64,000 nucleotides of DNA from NCBI GenBank assembly GCA_003987725.1, contig RXJH01000003.1, positions 557,524 through 621,523 on the forward strand. The letters run 5' to 3'. The notes under the pieces are model-generated. The model ran no database searches, was not told the DNA's origin, and saw only the letters and a program-made list of their open reading frames with translations. This document shows, piece after piece, positions 17,019 through 25,612 of this stretch; the first letter of the stretch is position 1, and every line of letters begins with the position of its first letter. Origin of the DNA: Hyphomicrobium sp. GTDB taxonomy: Bacteria; Pseudomonadota; Alphaproteobacteria; Rhizobiales; Hyphomicrobiaceae. The translations under genes and the position numbers were made by a program.

Positions 17019-18008
17019 TCAGCGGCCGCGGCCACCATAATTTCCGCCGTCGCTGCCGCCGCGATGGCCGCCGAACCCGCCCATCCCACCGCCGATGACG
17101 ATGCCCATGCCGGTCATGCAACCCGGGCAATCGTCACCGTATCCGCCATCCCCTTTCGGCTTTCGGGTCACAACCTTCTGCTTCTTCGGCTCGGTCTTGC
17201 GCGGTGTCTCGGCCTTGCGCGTCTTGATCGGCGGCTTGGTCTCTATCGGCGCATGCGAATTGATGCACGGCTTCGCCGGGACATCGGGAAATGAGGCCTC
17301 GATGATCTGCGCGCGCGTCAAAAGCGGATTAGGGTCAATCGACGGTGTATTGATGACGAACGGAAACGCCGTATCGAACGCAACGGAATTACCGTCGGGA
17401 AGCTTCGACCAATTGTAGGGACCCGAAACCGTGCCGTCGCCGTCGATGCGCAGCATCTGTCCCGGCTGATCGAGAACCCGGCAGACGCTTTTTTTGCCTG
17501 CCGCCTCGAGCGCGCCTTCATGCAGCAGCACCCACACCGATTTGTCGGGCAGAATGTAGGTATCGAAAATCGTTCCACGCACCGTTATTGAGGCGTTCGG
17601 CGTGTTGATGACGTACGTCGGCTTCGCCGCGACGCCGGTGATGAAGCGAAACGCGCCCTTCGCCATGTTGAGAATGATCGAGCCGGTCTTCTTGTCGCTA
17701 TCGTAGACGAATTTATCGAGTACGAGGCGCGATCCGGGGCCAAGCGCCAGCTTCGTGTCGTCGTCGAGCTTGAATTCGCCTTGCGCGTCCGTGTTGACCT
17801 CGATGATCTCATTCTGATGAACATCATCGCCGCGTGCGAGCTTTCGCTGTTTCTCCGCAAAGTCTGCCATGACGATATTGGTGATCACGATGGCGTCGCC
17901 AATGCGTTCGCCCGATGCGGCGCGCGCCGGCTGCAAATGCGTGGCGACGAGACCGCCGGTGGCTGTCAACGCGACAATCGCAAGCTTCTTCCAAGAAGAT
18001 GTCAGCAT
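17019..18008 (-). CDS. Secreted FecR-domain protein with Lys-rich linker and Gly-rich tail
   Basis: This 329-residue protein starts with a signal peptide (to ATHLQPARA, about residue 30). A FecR domain covers about residues 60-190 (GEFKLDDDTKLALGPGSRLVLDKF and INTPNASITVRGTIFD). It then has a Lys/Pro-rich stretch (about 255-285) and a tail with CPGC at 294-297 and a run of glycines. FecR domains bind or sense in the periplasm and often co-occur with CHASE2 cyclases. Only 26 bases separate its stop from that of the convergent cyclase gene. The CPGC/Gly tail is not part of the known domain; a surface or metal role is speculation. Confidence 0.85.
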   Translation of the reverse strand: MLTSSWKKLAIVALTATGGLVATHLQPARAASGERIGDAIVITNIVMADFAEKQRKLARGDDVHQNEIIEVNTDAQGEFKLDDDTKLALGPGSRLVLDKFVYDSDKKTGSIILNMAKGAFRFITGVAAKPTYVINTPNASITVRGTIFDTYILPDKSVWVLLHEGALEAAGKKSVCRVLDQPGQMLRIDGDGTVSGPYNWSKLPDGNSVAFDTAFPFVINTPSIDPNPLLTRAQIIEASFPDVPAKPCINSHAPIETKPPIKTRKAETPRKTEPKKQKVVTRKPKGDGGYGDDCPGCMTGMGIVIGGGMGGFGGHRGGSDGGNYGGRGR

Positions 18009-18415
18009 GACATTGTTCCCAATTCGACGCTGCAGGCGCTATGCAGTCGAAGAATAGCACAGTTGCGCTAGCTAGGCTTGTTTCTCGACTTATCAATTGA
18101 TGTCGCTGTTTCCAGCGTGACATGCCCGGATTGGCAATGGGGAATATTCTTTAAACTCTGATGGATTCCAAATAGCGCTGCAACTATAACTAGATTGGAA
18201 CTTCTGAAAATCGTGGCGACGGCAAAGCGGCAACGATAGCCGTTCAATATACGCCCATGTTCACGAGTTCCCCGAACCAAAGACGCGTTGAACAGTTGTG
18301 GCCTTGCGAAACGCGATCGCAATCGCTTGTCATGAATGTCTCATTCGCGATGACTATCCAAACTTCGAAAAAGCAAGCGCCGTGCATTGCCCGGACGTGG
18401 AGCAAGGGAACCCCC
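18009..18415. other. 407-base intergenic region with no recognised gene
   Basis: It lies between the divergent FecR-protein and SMP-30-like genes, so it should hold their promoters. The part from 18140 to 18260 is locally AT-richer than the flanks. I see no RNA gene, strong palindrome or convincing small coding frame. An in-frame start at 18257 exists for the next gene but lacks coding character before 18416. Confidence 0.4.
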
Positions 18416-19387
18416 ATGATTGACTGGAAGCCGTTGGGCCATTTGGCCGCCGTTCTGTTCGCGAGCGCGGTGACATTCGCCGCCGAAGCCTCAGCAGAGG
18501 ATTTGAAGCCGATAGAAATTCCCGGTGACCACGCCTATCCCGAAAGTATGTCGGCGGCGTCCGACGGCACGATTTACATCAGCAGCTTGGCTTCCGGTGG
18601 CGTGGCACGCGTGAAGCCCGGATCCGCGAAGGCCGAAACTTGGATCAAGCCGGGCGCTTTCGATACCCGCTCGACATTCGGCGTTCTTGTCGATGAGCCT
18701 TCGAAGACGCTTTGGGTTTGCACCAATGATGCCTCGGGCTTGGGCGTTCCCGGACCGTCGAACGTCACGGGCGCGCATTTGAAAGGCTTCGACCTCGCAA
18801 CCGGCGAAGGCAAACTCAGCGCTGCATTTCCCGGCAAGGCGACGATCTGCAACGACATGACCGTCGCGCCTGACGGTACGGTGTACGTGACGAACACCGC
18901 CGCGCCGCAAATTTTACGCCTTAAGCCCGGCGCCAAAGAGCTCGAAGTCTGGGTCGAGAATGATCTGCTCGTTCCGAAGAATGGTGCGGGTCTCGACGGC
19001 ATCGAATTGGGCGAGGACGGCAACCTCTACGTCAACACGTTCGGCGGCGGTGAGTTCTTCCGCATCGATGTGAAAGACGGAACGCCCGGCGCCGTGACGA
19101 AGTTGGAGACATCACGGCCGTTGAAATATCCCGACGCCTTGCGCCGGCTCGACGGCAACACGTTCCTTATGGCGGAAGGTGCCGGCACACTCGATCGCGT
19201 GACGGTGGACGGCGATAAAGTCACGGTCGAAACCTTGAAGGATGGCCTCAACGGTCCGACGTCTCTCGCGAAAGTCGGCAACACCGTCTGGGTCGGCGAA
19301 GGTCAACTTCCCCACCTCTTCTCACCGAAAGAGAACGGCCCGCCGAAGCTGCCTTTCCAAGCCGTGCCGGTAACGCTCGGCAACTGA
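18416..19387 (+). CDS. SMP-30/gluconolactonase-like secreted beta-propeller protein
   Basis: The 323-residue product has a signal peptide (MIDWKPLGHLAAVLFASAV, cleaved near EASAED) and a beta-propeller with repeated DGT-x-Y/V-x-N/I strands (ASDGTIYISSLASGG, APDGTVYVTNTA, GEDGNLYVNTFGGGEF), as in the SMP-30/gluconolactonase/LRE-like group. Such proteins may hydrolyse lactones in the periplasm. The ATG at 18416 is chosen since AAGGGAA precedes it and the signal peptide begins there; a frame from 18257 is less likely. It sits just ahead of the quinoprotein-cytochrome gene, so it might open a lactone formed by that enzyme; this is inference. Confidence 0.78.
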   Translation: MIDWKPLGHLAAVLFASAVTFAAEASAEDLKPIEIPGDHAYPESMSAASDGTIYISSLASGGVARVKPGSAKAETWIKPGAFDTRSTFGVLVDEPSKTLWVCTNDASGLGVPGPSNVTGAHLKGFDLATGEGKLSAAFPGKATICNDMTVAPDGTVYVTNTAAPQILRLKPGAKELEVWVENDLLVPKNGAGLDGIELGEDGNLYVNTFGGGEFFRIDVKDGTPGAVTKLETSRPLKYPDALRRLDGNTFLMAEGAGTLDRVTVDGDKVTVETLKDGLNGPTSLAKVGNTVWVGEGQLPHLFSPKENGPPKLPFQAVPVTLGN

Positions 19388-19392
19388 ACAAT

Positions 19393-19418
19393 GCCGCCCG
19401 GGCTTACGTCCGGGCGGC
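19393..19418 (+). terminator. Intercistronic hairpin between the two propeller genes
   Basis: A perfect 9-bp GC-rich stem, GCCGCCCGG/CCGGGCGGC with an 8-base loop, starts 6 bases after the stop and is followed by TTCGGTCTTCTC. It resembles a leaky terminator or processing site that would lower expression of the next gene. Confidence 0.5.
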
Positions 19419-19449
19419 TTCGGTCTTCTCAAATTACAGGAGTTCAGCC

Positions 19450-21213
19450 ATGCAACCTGCCGTAACAAAGCGCGCTGCAGTTTTTGCCGCGCCGGTAGCG
19501 CTCGCGCTCGTTCTCGGTTTGCAATTTGCCGACACGCCCGAGGCAAGCGCCGAAACATGCCCGGGCGGCAACGCGGGGCTCAGTCTGCCGAAAGGATTCT
19601 GCGCCACCGTCTTCGCCGACAAAATCGGCCATGCCCGCCAGATTGCCGTCGGCAAGGATGGCACCGTCTATGTGAATACGTGGAGCGGCGTCTATTACAA
19701 GAATAGCGATCTGCCGCCAGGCGGCTTCGTCGTCGCGCTGAAGGATACGAAAGGCACCGGCACTGCGGACGTCGTCAAGCGCTTCGGTGAAACGCAGGCA
19801 GAAGGCGGTCACGGTGGCACCGGCGTCGCCCTCTACAAAAATTACGTATACGCAGAGATCAACGATCGCATCGATCGCTATCAGTTGAAGGACGGAGAGG
19901 TCGCGCCTGAAGGCAAAGCCGAGACGGTTCTCTCCGGCTTGCCGATAAACGGCGACCATCCGATGCACCCGTTCATCATCGACGCCGACGGCAATCTCTT
20001 CGTCAGCATGGGGTCAGCGACCAACAACTGCGAAATCAAGAACCGCATGCCGCACTCGAAAGGCCACGAGCCGTGCGTCGAGTTGGAAACGCGGGCTGGC
20101 GTCTGGAGATACGATGCCAACAAGCTTGGTCAGAAATTCTCGCCCGCCGAGCGCTATGCGACCGGCATCCGCAACGGCGAGGGCTTCGATTTCGATTCCG
20201 CGGGTCAGCTCTACGTCACCCAGCACGGACGCGACCAGCTGCATGAGAATTGGCCGGAACTCTACACCGCGCAACAGGGCTTCGATCTACCGGCTGAGGT
20301 CGTCGTCGCGCTGAAGCAGGGCGGCGATTATGGCTGGCCGTATTGCTACCACGACGGCGCGCAGCAAAAGCTCGTGCTGGCTCCCGAATATGGCGGCGAT
20401 GGCGGCAAGACCGTAGGCCAGTGCGCTGAGAAGCTCGGGCCTGTCGCCTGGTTCCCGGCGCATTGGGCACCGAACGATATGAAGATCTACAAAGCTACGG
20501 AGTTCCCCGAACCCTATCGCAACGGCATGTTCATCGCATTTCACGGCTCGTGGAATCGCGCGCCCGGTCCCCAAGGCGGCTACAATGTCGTCTATCAGCC
20601 GTTTGCTGATGGTAAGCCCGCGGGCAAGTTCATCGTCTTTGCAGACGGTTTCGCGGGAGCCAAGAAGGATCCGGGCGGTGCTGTGCACCGGCCATCGGGA
20701 CTTGCTGTCGGTCAAGACGGCGCTCTCTATATTTCGGACGACGTCAACGGCCGCGTCTGGCGCGTCACCTATACCGGCGATCCGAACTCGAAGGCGCTCG
20801 ATGCAGCGCCGGAAGTTCAGACGCAGGCGGCAAACTCCGGTCAGGCTTTGCCGCCTGAGGGTATTCATCCCGAGGCCGGAGCCGCCGCGGCGCTGCCGGT
20901 GCCGCCAGGCTCGACGGCCGATCAGGTCGCGCTCGGAAAGAAAATCTTCGATGGTGACGTCGGCGGCGCGACATGTGCCGGATGCCATGGCGCGGGTGGG
21001 GTTGGCAGTCCGGTCGGCGCCGATCTAACGTCGGGAAAATGGCTATGGAACGACGGCAGCGTCGAGGGCATCACCAAAACCATTTTGGAAGGCGTGCCCG
21101 AACCGAAAGAGCATCCCGGTGCAATGCCGCCAATGGGCGGCGTCGAATTGTCGAATGATCATGTGAAGGCCGTCGCCGCTTACGTCTGGGCGCTCGGAAA
21201 TCAGAAGAAGTAG
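19450..21213 (+). CDS. Sorbosone dehydrogenase-like quinoprotein fused to cytochrome c
   Basis: The 587-residue exported protein has a signal peptide (cleaved after about residue 33, TPEASA), a PQQ-type beta-propeller (about 45-440; GKDGTVYVNTWSGVYY, YATGIRNGEGFDFDSAGQLYVTQHG, FIAFHGSWNR) like L-sorbosone/pyranose dehydrogenases, a Pro/Ala-rich linker, and a C-terminal class I cytochrome c domain with the haem motif CAGCH near residues 508-512 and a likely axial methionine in AMPPMGG. It would oxidise a sugar or aldehyde in the periplasm and pass electrons to its own haem. The start has a good AGGAG site. The natural substrate is unknown. Confidence 0.85.
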   Translation: MQPAVTKRAAVFAAPVALALVLGLQFADTPEASAETCPGGNAGLSLPKGFCATVFADKIGHARQIAVGKDGTVYVNTWSGVYYKNSDLPPGGFVVALKDTKGTGTADVVKRFGETQAEGGHGGTGVALYKNYVYAEINDRIDRYQLKDGEVAPEGKAETVLSGLPINGDHPMHPFIIDADGNLFVSMGSATNNCEIKNRMPHSKGHEPCVELETRAGVWRYDANKLGQKFSPAERYATGIRNGEGFDFDSAGQLYVTQHGRDQLHENWPELYTAQQGFDLPAEVVVALKQGGDYGWPYCYHDGAQQKLVLAPEYGGDGGKTVGQCAEKLGPVAWFPAHWAPNDMKIYKATEFPEPYRNGMFIAFHGSWNRAPGPQGGYNVVYQPFADGKPAGKFIVFADGFAGAKKDPGGAVHRPSGLAVGQDGALYISDDVNGRVWRVTYTGDPNSKALDAAPEVQTQAANSGQALPPEGIHPEAGAAAALPVPPGSTADQVALGKKIFDGDVGGATCAGCHGAGGVGSPVGADLTSGKWLWNDGSVEGITKTILEGVPEPKEHPGAMPPMGGVELSNDHVKAVAAYVWALGNQKK

Positions 21214-21222
21214 GAATCAAGA

Positions 21223-21246
21223 GCGCGCGGCCTTGCAAGGCGGCGC
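21223..21246. terminator. Hairpin between convergent genes
   Basis: GCCTT-GC-AAGGC inside GCGCGCG/CGGCGC flanks forms a short GC-rich hairpin in the 44-base gap between the convergent quinoprotein and csaA genes. No T tract follows in either direction, so it is at best a weak shared terminator. Confidence 0.3.
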
Positions 21247-21257
21247 ACTCATCTCCG

Positions 21258-21629
21258 TCAGAACAAGCGTGCGCCGTTCGGCACCTTGATGTCGGGTTTG
21301 AACATCACAACCTCGCCGCTTTCATCCGGAAACCCGAGCGTCAGAACTTCCGACATGAATTTGCCGATCTGGCGTGGCGGAAAATTCACGACGGCCGCCA
21401 CCTGCCGTCCAACGAGCGAAGCGCAATCATAGTGCCGCGTGATTTGCGCGCTCGATTGCTTCACGCCGATGCCTCCGCCGAAATCGATTTTGAGCTTCAG
21501 CGCCGGTTTCTTTGCTTCTGGATAGGGCTCGGCGGCAACGATCGTACCGACGCGGATATCGACTGCGAGAAACTGATCGAATGTGATCGTCGTCGCAGCG
21601 GCGGCATTCGGATCTTGAACGAGATGCAT
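21258..21629 (-). CDS. csaA: tRNA-binding/chaperone-like protein CsaA
   Basis: A 123-residue OB-fold protein with the CsaA signature: FDQFLAVDIRVGTIVAAE at the start of the fold, KLKIDFGGGIGVKQSSAQIT in the middle, and VVNFPPRQIGKFMSEVLTLG with VPNGARLF at the end. Proteins of this size are single-domain relatives of the tRNA-binding domain of MetRS and PheRS; Bacillus CsaA has export-chaperone activity. It is last in a possible three-gene series (acuI-like, tautomerase, csaA), 16 bases after its neighbour. Confidence 0.9.
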   Translation of the reverse strand: MHLVQDPNAAAATTITFDQFLAVDIRVGTIVAAEPYPEAKKPALKLKIDFGGGIGVKQSSAQITRHYDCASLVGRQVAAVVNFPPRQIGKFMSEVLTLGFPDESGEVVMFKPDIKVPNGARLF

Positions 21630-21645
21630 GGTGCAGCCTCTGCAA

Positions 21646-22038
21646 TTATGAAAGCTTGCCCGTCAGAAACTGCGCTTCGCCGTTTCCGAACGACCAGTCG
21701 GCATCCGTATTGATGACGAAGTTGACCATCACATCGCTCGGCGCGATGCCGCAACGGCTGGAAAGCGCCTCCGTCAGAAGACGGTAGAATTCCTGCTTCT
21801 GCTCCGTTGAACGCGGCCGGCTCGTCACCTGAATGAGAACGACCTTATCGGTGCGCTCGATTCCGAGGCCGGTATCCTCGATCCGCACGCGGCTCGGGTC
21901 ATGCTCGTGAACGATCTGATACCGGTCGCGAACGGGCACCTTGAACGCTGCTAGCATGGCGTCGTGCGCCGCATCGAGCAGTGTCGCAATCTCGGCGTCG
22001 GTGCGCCCCTTGATCAGATCAAATCGGAGAAATGGCAT
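21646..22038 (-). CDS. Tautomerase (4-oxalocrotonate tautomerase/MIF superfamily)
   Basis: A 130-residue protein starting MPFLRFDL, so the mature chain would have the N-terminal catalytic proline of the tautomerase superfamily. Two beta-alpha-beta halves are seen (1-60 and 62-125), the second starting with VVLIQVTSRPRSTEQKQEFYRLL, a fused-repeat layout common in cis-CaaD- or MIF-sized members. It would interconvert keto and enol forms of a small 2-oxo acid. Substrate is unknown. It lies 36 bases downstream of the acuI-like gene on the same strand. Confidence 0.82.
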   Translation of the reverse strand: MPFLRFDLIKGRTDAEIATLLDAAHDAMLAAFKVPVRDRYQIVHEHDPSRVRIEDTGLGIERTDKVVLIQVTSRPRSTEQKQEFYRLLTEALSSRCGIAPSDVMVNFVINTDADWSFGNGEAQFLTGKLS

Positions 22039-22074
22039 GGCGGTAATTCCTCGAAGTGCAATTGCTGAGAGATG

Positions 22075-23064
22075 TTACGAGTGAACGCCGGTCTCGACGA
22101 CGATACGGCCGCGTACTTTTCCGGCGAGAAGATCTCCCGCGGCTGCGATTACCTGATCCAACGGAATGACGCGGGTCATGCCATCGAGCTTGCCGAAGTC
22201 GATCTCGCGGGCGAGACGCTCCCAAGCCGTCGTGCGATCCGCAAGAGAGCGGTAGACGGAGTTGATGCCGACGAGCGTAACGCCGCGCAGAATGAAGGGT
22301 GCGACCGTCGTCCGGAAGTCCAAGCCTTGCGCAAGGCCACATGCAGTGACGACGCCGTCGTCCTTCATGCTTGCGCAGACATTCGCGAGCGTGTGGCTGC
22401 CGACGCTATCGACGGCCCCGGCCCAGCGGGCCGACTGCAGAGGTCTGCCCGGCTCCGACAGCACTTTGCGATCGATGATCCACTTCGCGCCCAGGCCCAT
22501 GAGGTATTCGGATTCTTCCACGCGGCCGGTCGAGGCGGCAACATCGAAACCGAGACGCGAAAGAAGAAGAACGGCAACGCCGCCGACGCCGCCACCCGCT
22601 CCTGTCACGATGATCTCGCCTTTGTCCGGCGTGACGCCCTGGCGTTCGAGCGCCATGACACAGAGCATCGCCGTATAGCCCGCCGTGCCGAGCGCCATTG
22701 CGCGCGCCGGGCTCAAGCCCTTGGGAAGCGCAATGAGCCAGTCGCCCTTCACGCGTGCATATTCGGAAAGGCCGCCCCAGTGACTTTCGCCGACGCCGAA
22801 CCCGTTGAGCAGAACCGCATCGCCCACCTTGAAACGCGAGTTGCTGCTCTCTTCGACGACGCCCGCGAAGTCGACGCCGGGCACCATCGGAAATGAACGG
22901 ATGATCGGACCCTTGCCTGTAATCGCCAGGCCGTCTTTGTAGTTGAGCGTCGAATGGCTGATGCGGACGGTCACGTCACCGTCAGGCAGCGCCGTTTTGT
23001 CGAGCGTTGCGAGGCGAGGCGTTGCGCGCTCGCCGTCTTTCTCAATCAGGATCGCCTGAAACAT
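22075..23064 (-). CDS. acuI: Acrylyl-CoA reductase-like MDR oxidoreductase (AcuI/YhdH)
   Basis: A 329-residue zinc-free medium-chain reductase. It shows STLNYKDGLAITGKGPIIRSFPMVPGVDFAG in the N-terminal domain and the NADPH-binding VTGAGGGVGGVAV (about residues 150-162) before SRLGFDVAASTGR. This layout and the LNYKD motif are typical of YhdH/AcuI, which reduces acryloyl-CoA to propionyl-CoA. The function would detoxify acryloyl-CoA or 3-hydroxypropionate/DMSP-derived products. It follows the tdm gene by 114 bases, but a strong hairpin lies between, so it is probably a separate unit rather than part of methylamine breakdown. Confidence 0.85.
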   Translation of the reverse strand: MFQAILIEKDGERATPRLATLDKTALPDGDVTVRISHSTLNYKDGLAITGKGPIIRSFPMVPGVDFAGVVEESSNSRFKVGDAVLLNGFGVGESHWGGLSEYARVKGDWLIALPKGLSPARAMALGTAGYTAMLCVMALERQGVTPDKGEIIVTGAGGGVGGVAVLLLSRLGFDVAASTGRVEESEYLMGLGAKWIIDRKVLSEPGRPLQSARWAGAVDSVGSHTLANVCASMKDDGVVTACGLAQGLDFRTTVAPFILRGVTLVGINSVYRSLADRTTAWERLAREIDFGKLDGMTRVIPLDQVIAAAGDLLAGKVRGRIVVETGVHS

Positions 23065-23120
23065 GTCGCGCCTCCGTGGGGTTCGGCGCGTTTACTCCTT
23101 TGCATGCATTGGATGCAAGA

Positions 23121-23160
23121 TGCGAAACGGCCGCCATCGCTGGCGGCCGTCACTTTCGCA
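23121..23160 (-). terminator. Terminator of the methylated-amine operon
   Basis: A perfect 10-bp stem ACGGCCGCCA/TGGCGGCCGT with TCGC loop, extended by TGCGAA/TTCGCA, lies 18 bases after the tdm stop. On the minus strand it is followed by TTTCGCATCTTGC, a modest T-rich stretch. It probably ends the long tmm/tdm transcript. Confidence 0.6.
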
Positions 23161-23178
23161 TGAGAGCTATGCAGCGCC

Positions 23179-25533
23179 TTACATTTTGACGCGTTCTTTC
23201 TTCGGATCGTAGAACGGAAACGGCACGACGGTAGCCTTGAAGCGCTTCTGCAAGCCGTCGAGACGGCCAATTTCGAGTGCTGTGCCGTTTTCCGAATGGA
23301 CGGATTCGACGCGCGCGAACGCCAGCGTCTTCTTCAGCAGCGGCGAGCGCATCGCACTCGTCACGATGCCGACCTGCGCGCGTCCGATATAAACCGGGTC
23401 CCCGTGCGAAGGCTTCTCGTTGCCCTGGATTTCGAGGCCGACCAGTTTCCGCAGCGGATTGGCGCGGCGGTTCTCGATGGCCGCCTTGCCGATGTAGTCT
23501 TCTTCCTTCTTCGACGGAACGGTGAAGCTGATGCCGGCTTCGAGCGGATCGGTCGTCGAATCGAAATCGTGACCGCCGAAGACGAGGCCAGCCTCGATGC
23601 GCACCATGTCGAGCGCATCGAAACCGAACGGCTGGATTTTGAACGGCGCGCCGGCCTCCATGATCTTATCCCAAACCGCAGGCGCATCCTTGGGATGGCA
23701 GAACACCTCGTATCCGAGTTCGCCCGTATAACCAGTTCGCGAGACGAGAACAGGAATGCCCGCAACGCCGCCGATACGTCCGACCGTGAAGCGGAAGACG
23801 CCAAGCTCCTGCATTGTCGGCCGACCGGGCGGCGTCTCGATGATCTGCTGCAGAATTTCCCGCGACTTCGGACCTTGAACGGCGACGTTGTTGAGTTCCG
23901 AGGTCGCTGTCTTGAGGGTCACCTTGTAGTTGGTTTTAGCGAGCTGTTCTTTGAGCCAGATCAGGCTCGCGTCATCGCCGCCGATCCAGCGGAAATTGTT
24001 CTCGGCCAACCGGAAGAGCGTTCCATCGTCCACCATGCCGCCGTGCTCGTAGCACATGGGCGTATAATAGATTTGTCCGACCGAAAGCTTGCGGACGTCG
24101 CGCGTGATGATGCCGTTGAGAAACTGCTCGGCATCGGGTCCGAGCACTTCCATCTTCCTGAGAGGCGATAGGTCCATGATAACCGCCCGCTCGCGGCACG
24201 CCCAATATTCTTCGATCGCGCCTGCGTTCGCATAGCAGTGAGGAACCCAGAAACCGCGATAGTCGCCGAAGTTGCGGGTGAGTGCTGACGTGCGCGGGTG
24301 AAATCCCGATTCTCTTGTCAGCTGTAGAGGTGCATCCGGTGCCATTCTGTATCCGATCGAGCGCTTGAACGGGGTGTCCTTCGGGTAGACCCGAACGTGT
24401 ATTTCAGTGAGGTTCCAGCCGTTCGACGCATCAATGTCGGCTGGGCAGGCAGACGTGCCGCAGACGAGGTCCGTCAAAGCACGCATCATCACGTAGTCGC
24501 CGGGACGCGACCAAGGTTCGTCGGACCAGATGTTGTTGTGGCAGTCGACGTTGGTGTTGAAGAAGAAGTTGATCGCGGGCCAGCCCCGGTAGTTGCCTAT
24601 CGGGTAATCTTTCAACGCATCATTGAAGTTATCCGAGCAGTTCGGATGCCCGAAGTAGCCCATGTCTTCGTAATAGCGCGTCGTGCACGCGAGGTTGAAC
24701 GTATCGTGACGGCCAACGGTGTCCTGCACGACCTCGACCAGTGGATTGCGGTCGCGGTCGAAGAATTTCGAGAACAGGCCGGGCTTCGGATAAGACATGC
24801 CGGTCATCGACCGCGTCGTGGTCGAGTCGAGGCCGAGCACGTTGCCCTTGTCGAGTTCCTTGCGGTTGAAAGCCAGGAAGTCGGAGCATTGGCGTCCCGC
24901 GACGTCGATGATCTGAATGTATTCGCCTTCGTGAACCTCGAAGCTCTCGGCACTCGCGATGTTGATGCGAATATCGAGACGCGGCTCGGCGACGGGGTCC
25001 GGCAGCTTGGCTTCGTTGAGCAGGCGCGGATTGGCGCGCTGAATGAAGACTAGGATATCGGTCGCTGGCGTCTGTTCCCAGACGACCATCGGCTCCGCCG
25101 GCGCGCCGAAGACAGCAAGGACCGGCCGTTCGACCTGCAGCGCGACGACGTCGCCCGGAACGCTATCCGGCCCGAGCGCGCTCGCCGCCTTGACGCGTCC
25201 GATGTCGAGTCCGCGACGGAACAATCCGAAGCGAACGCGTTGCGCGTCTTCGCTGTCGGCTTCGAGTGCGCGCTGAATGCCTTCCGGCTTGCCGCGTCCT
25301 TTGAGGCCGAGTGCCCCAAGATCGCTCTTGCCGCCCGGCGCGAATGCCGCGATCTCGACGCCTTGTCCGCCTTCGAGTGGACTGAGTTCGACACGGTCTC
25401 CCTTGTCGAGTTCGAAGACGGCCGTTCCGCCGCCTTTCAAAACGTACCGTTCGACGCCCGGTTCCAGCGACGATTGTCCTGGAACGAAGAGTTTCGGCCG
25501 GGCAGGGGACGTGAGAACTGCATCGCTGCTCAT
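23179..25533 (-). CDS. tdm: Trimethylamine-N-oxide demethylase (aldolase)
   Basis: The 784-residue protein is a fusion of an N-terminal DUF1989-type domain and a C-terminal GcvT-like tetrahydrofolate-binding domain, the layout known for Tdm of Methylocella and marine alphaproteobacteria. The first domain (about 170-390) has IDVAGRQCSDFLAFN and the cysteine-bearing ACTTRYYEDMGYFGHPNCSDNF and CGTSACPADI segments, probable zinc ligands. The second (about 420-784) has VIMDLSPLRKMEVLGPDAEQFL and SRTGYTGELGYEVFC. Tdm splits TMAO to dimethylamine and formaldehyde; the GcvT part is thought to pass formaldehyde to tetrahydrofolate. It is last in the operon, directly after tmm. AGAGGG precedes the ATG. 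Confidence 0.93.
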   Translation of the reverse strand: MSSDAVLTSPARPKLFVPGQSSLEPGVERYVLKGGGTAVFELDKGDRVELSPLEGGQGVEIAAFAPGGKSDLGALGLKGRGKPEGIQRALEADSEDAQRVRFGLFRRGLDIGRVKAASALGPDSVPGDVVALQVERPVLAVFGAPAEPMVVWEQTPATDILVFIQRANPRLLNEAKLPDPVAEPRLDIRINIASAESFEVHEGEYIQIIDVAGRQCSDFLAFNRKELDKGNVLGLDSTTTRSMTGMSYPKPGLFSKFFDRDRNPLVEVVQDTVGRHDTFNLACTTRYYEDMGYFGHPNCSDNFNDALKDYPIGNYRGWPAINFFFNTNVDCHNNIWSDEPWSRPGDYVMMRALTDLVCGTSACPADIDASNGWNLTEIHVRVYPKDTPFKRSIGYRMAPDAPLQLTRESGFHPRTSALTRNFGDYRGFWVPHCYANAGAIEEYWACRERAVIMDLSPLRKMEVLGPDAEQFLNGIITRDVRKLSVGQIYYTPMCYEHGGMVDDGTLFRLAENNFRWIGGDDASLIWLKEQLAKTNYKVTLKTATSELNNVAVQGPKSREILQQIIETPPGRPTMQELGVFRFTVGRIGGVAGIPVLVSRTGYTGELGYEVFCHPKDAPAVWDKIMEAGAPFKIQPFGFDALDMVRIEAGLVFGGHDFDSTTDPLEAGISFTVPSKKEEDYIGKAAIENRRANPLRKLVGLEIQGNEKPSHGDPVYIGRAQVGIVTSAMRSPLLKKTLAFARVESVHSENGTALEIGRLDGLQKRFKATVVPFPFYDPKKERVKM

Positions 25534-25558
25534 CTTGCCCTCTTATCGCAATGGGGGA

Positions 25559-25584
25559 TGGACCGGCCGCGCTCGACCGGTCCA
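25559..25584 (-). promoter_or_regulatory. Hairpin in the tmm-tdm spacer
   Basis: TGGACCGG and CCGGTCCA form a perfect 8-bp stem around a 10-base loop in the 79-base gap between tmm and tdm. No T run follows, so mRNA processing or stability control is more likely than termination. Confidence 0.4.
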
Positions 25585-25612
25585 CTTTTCAGCTTTTGAT
25601 GGTTTCGCCAAA

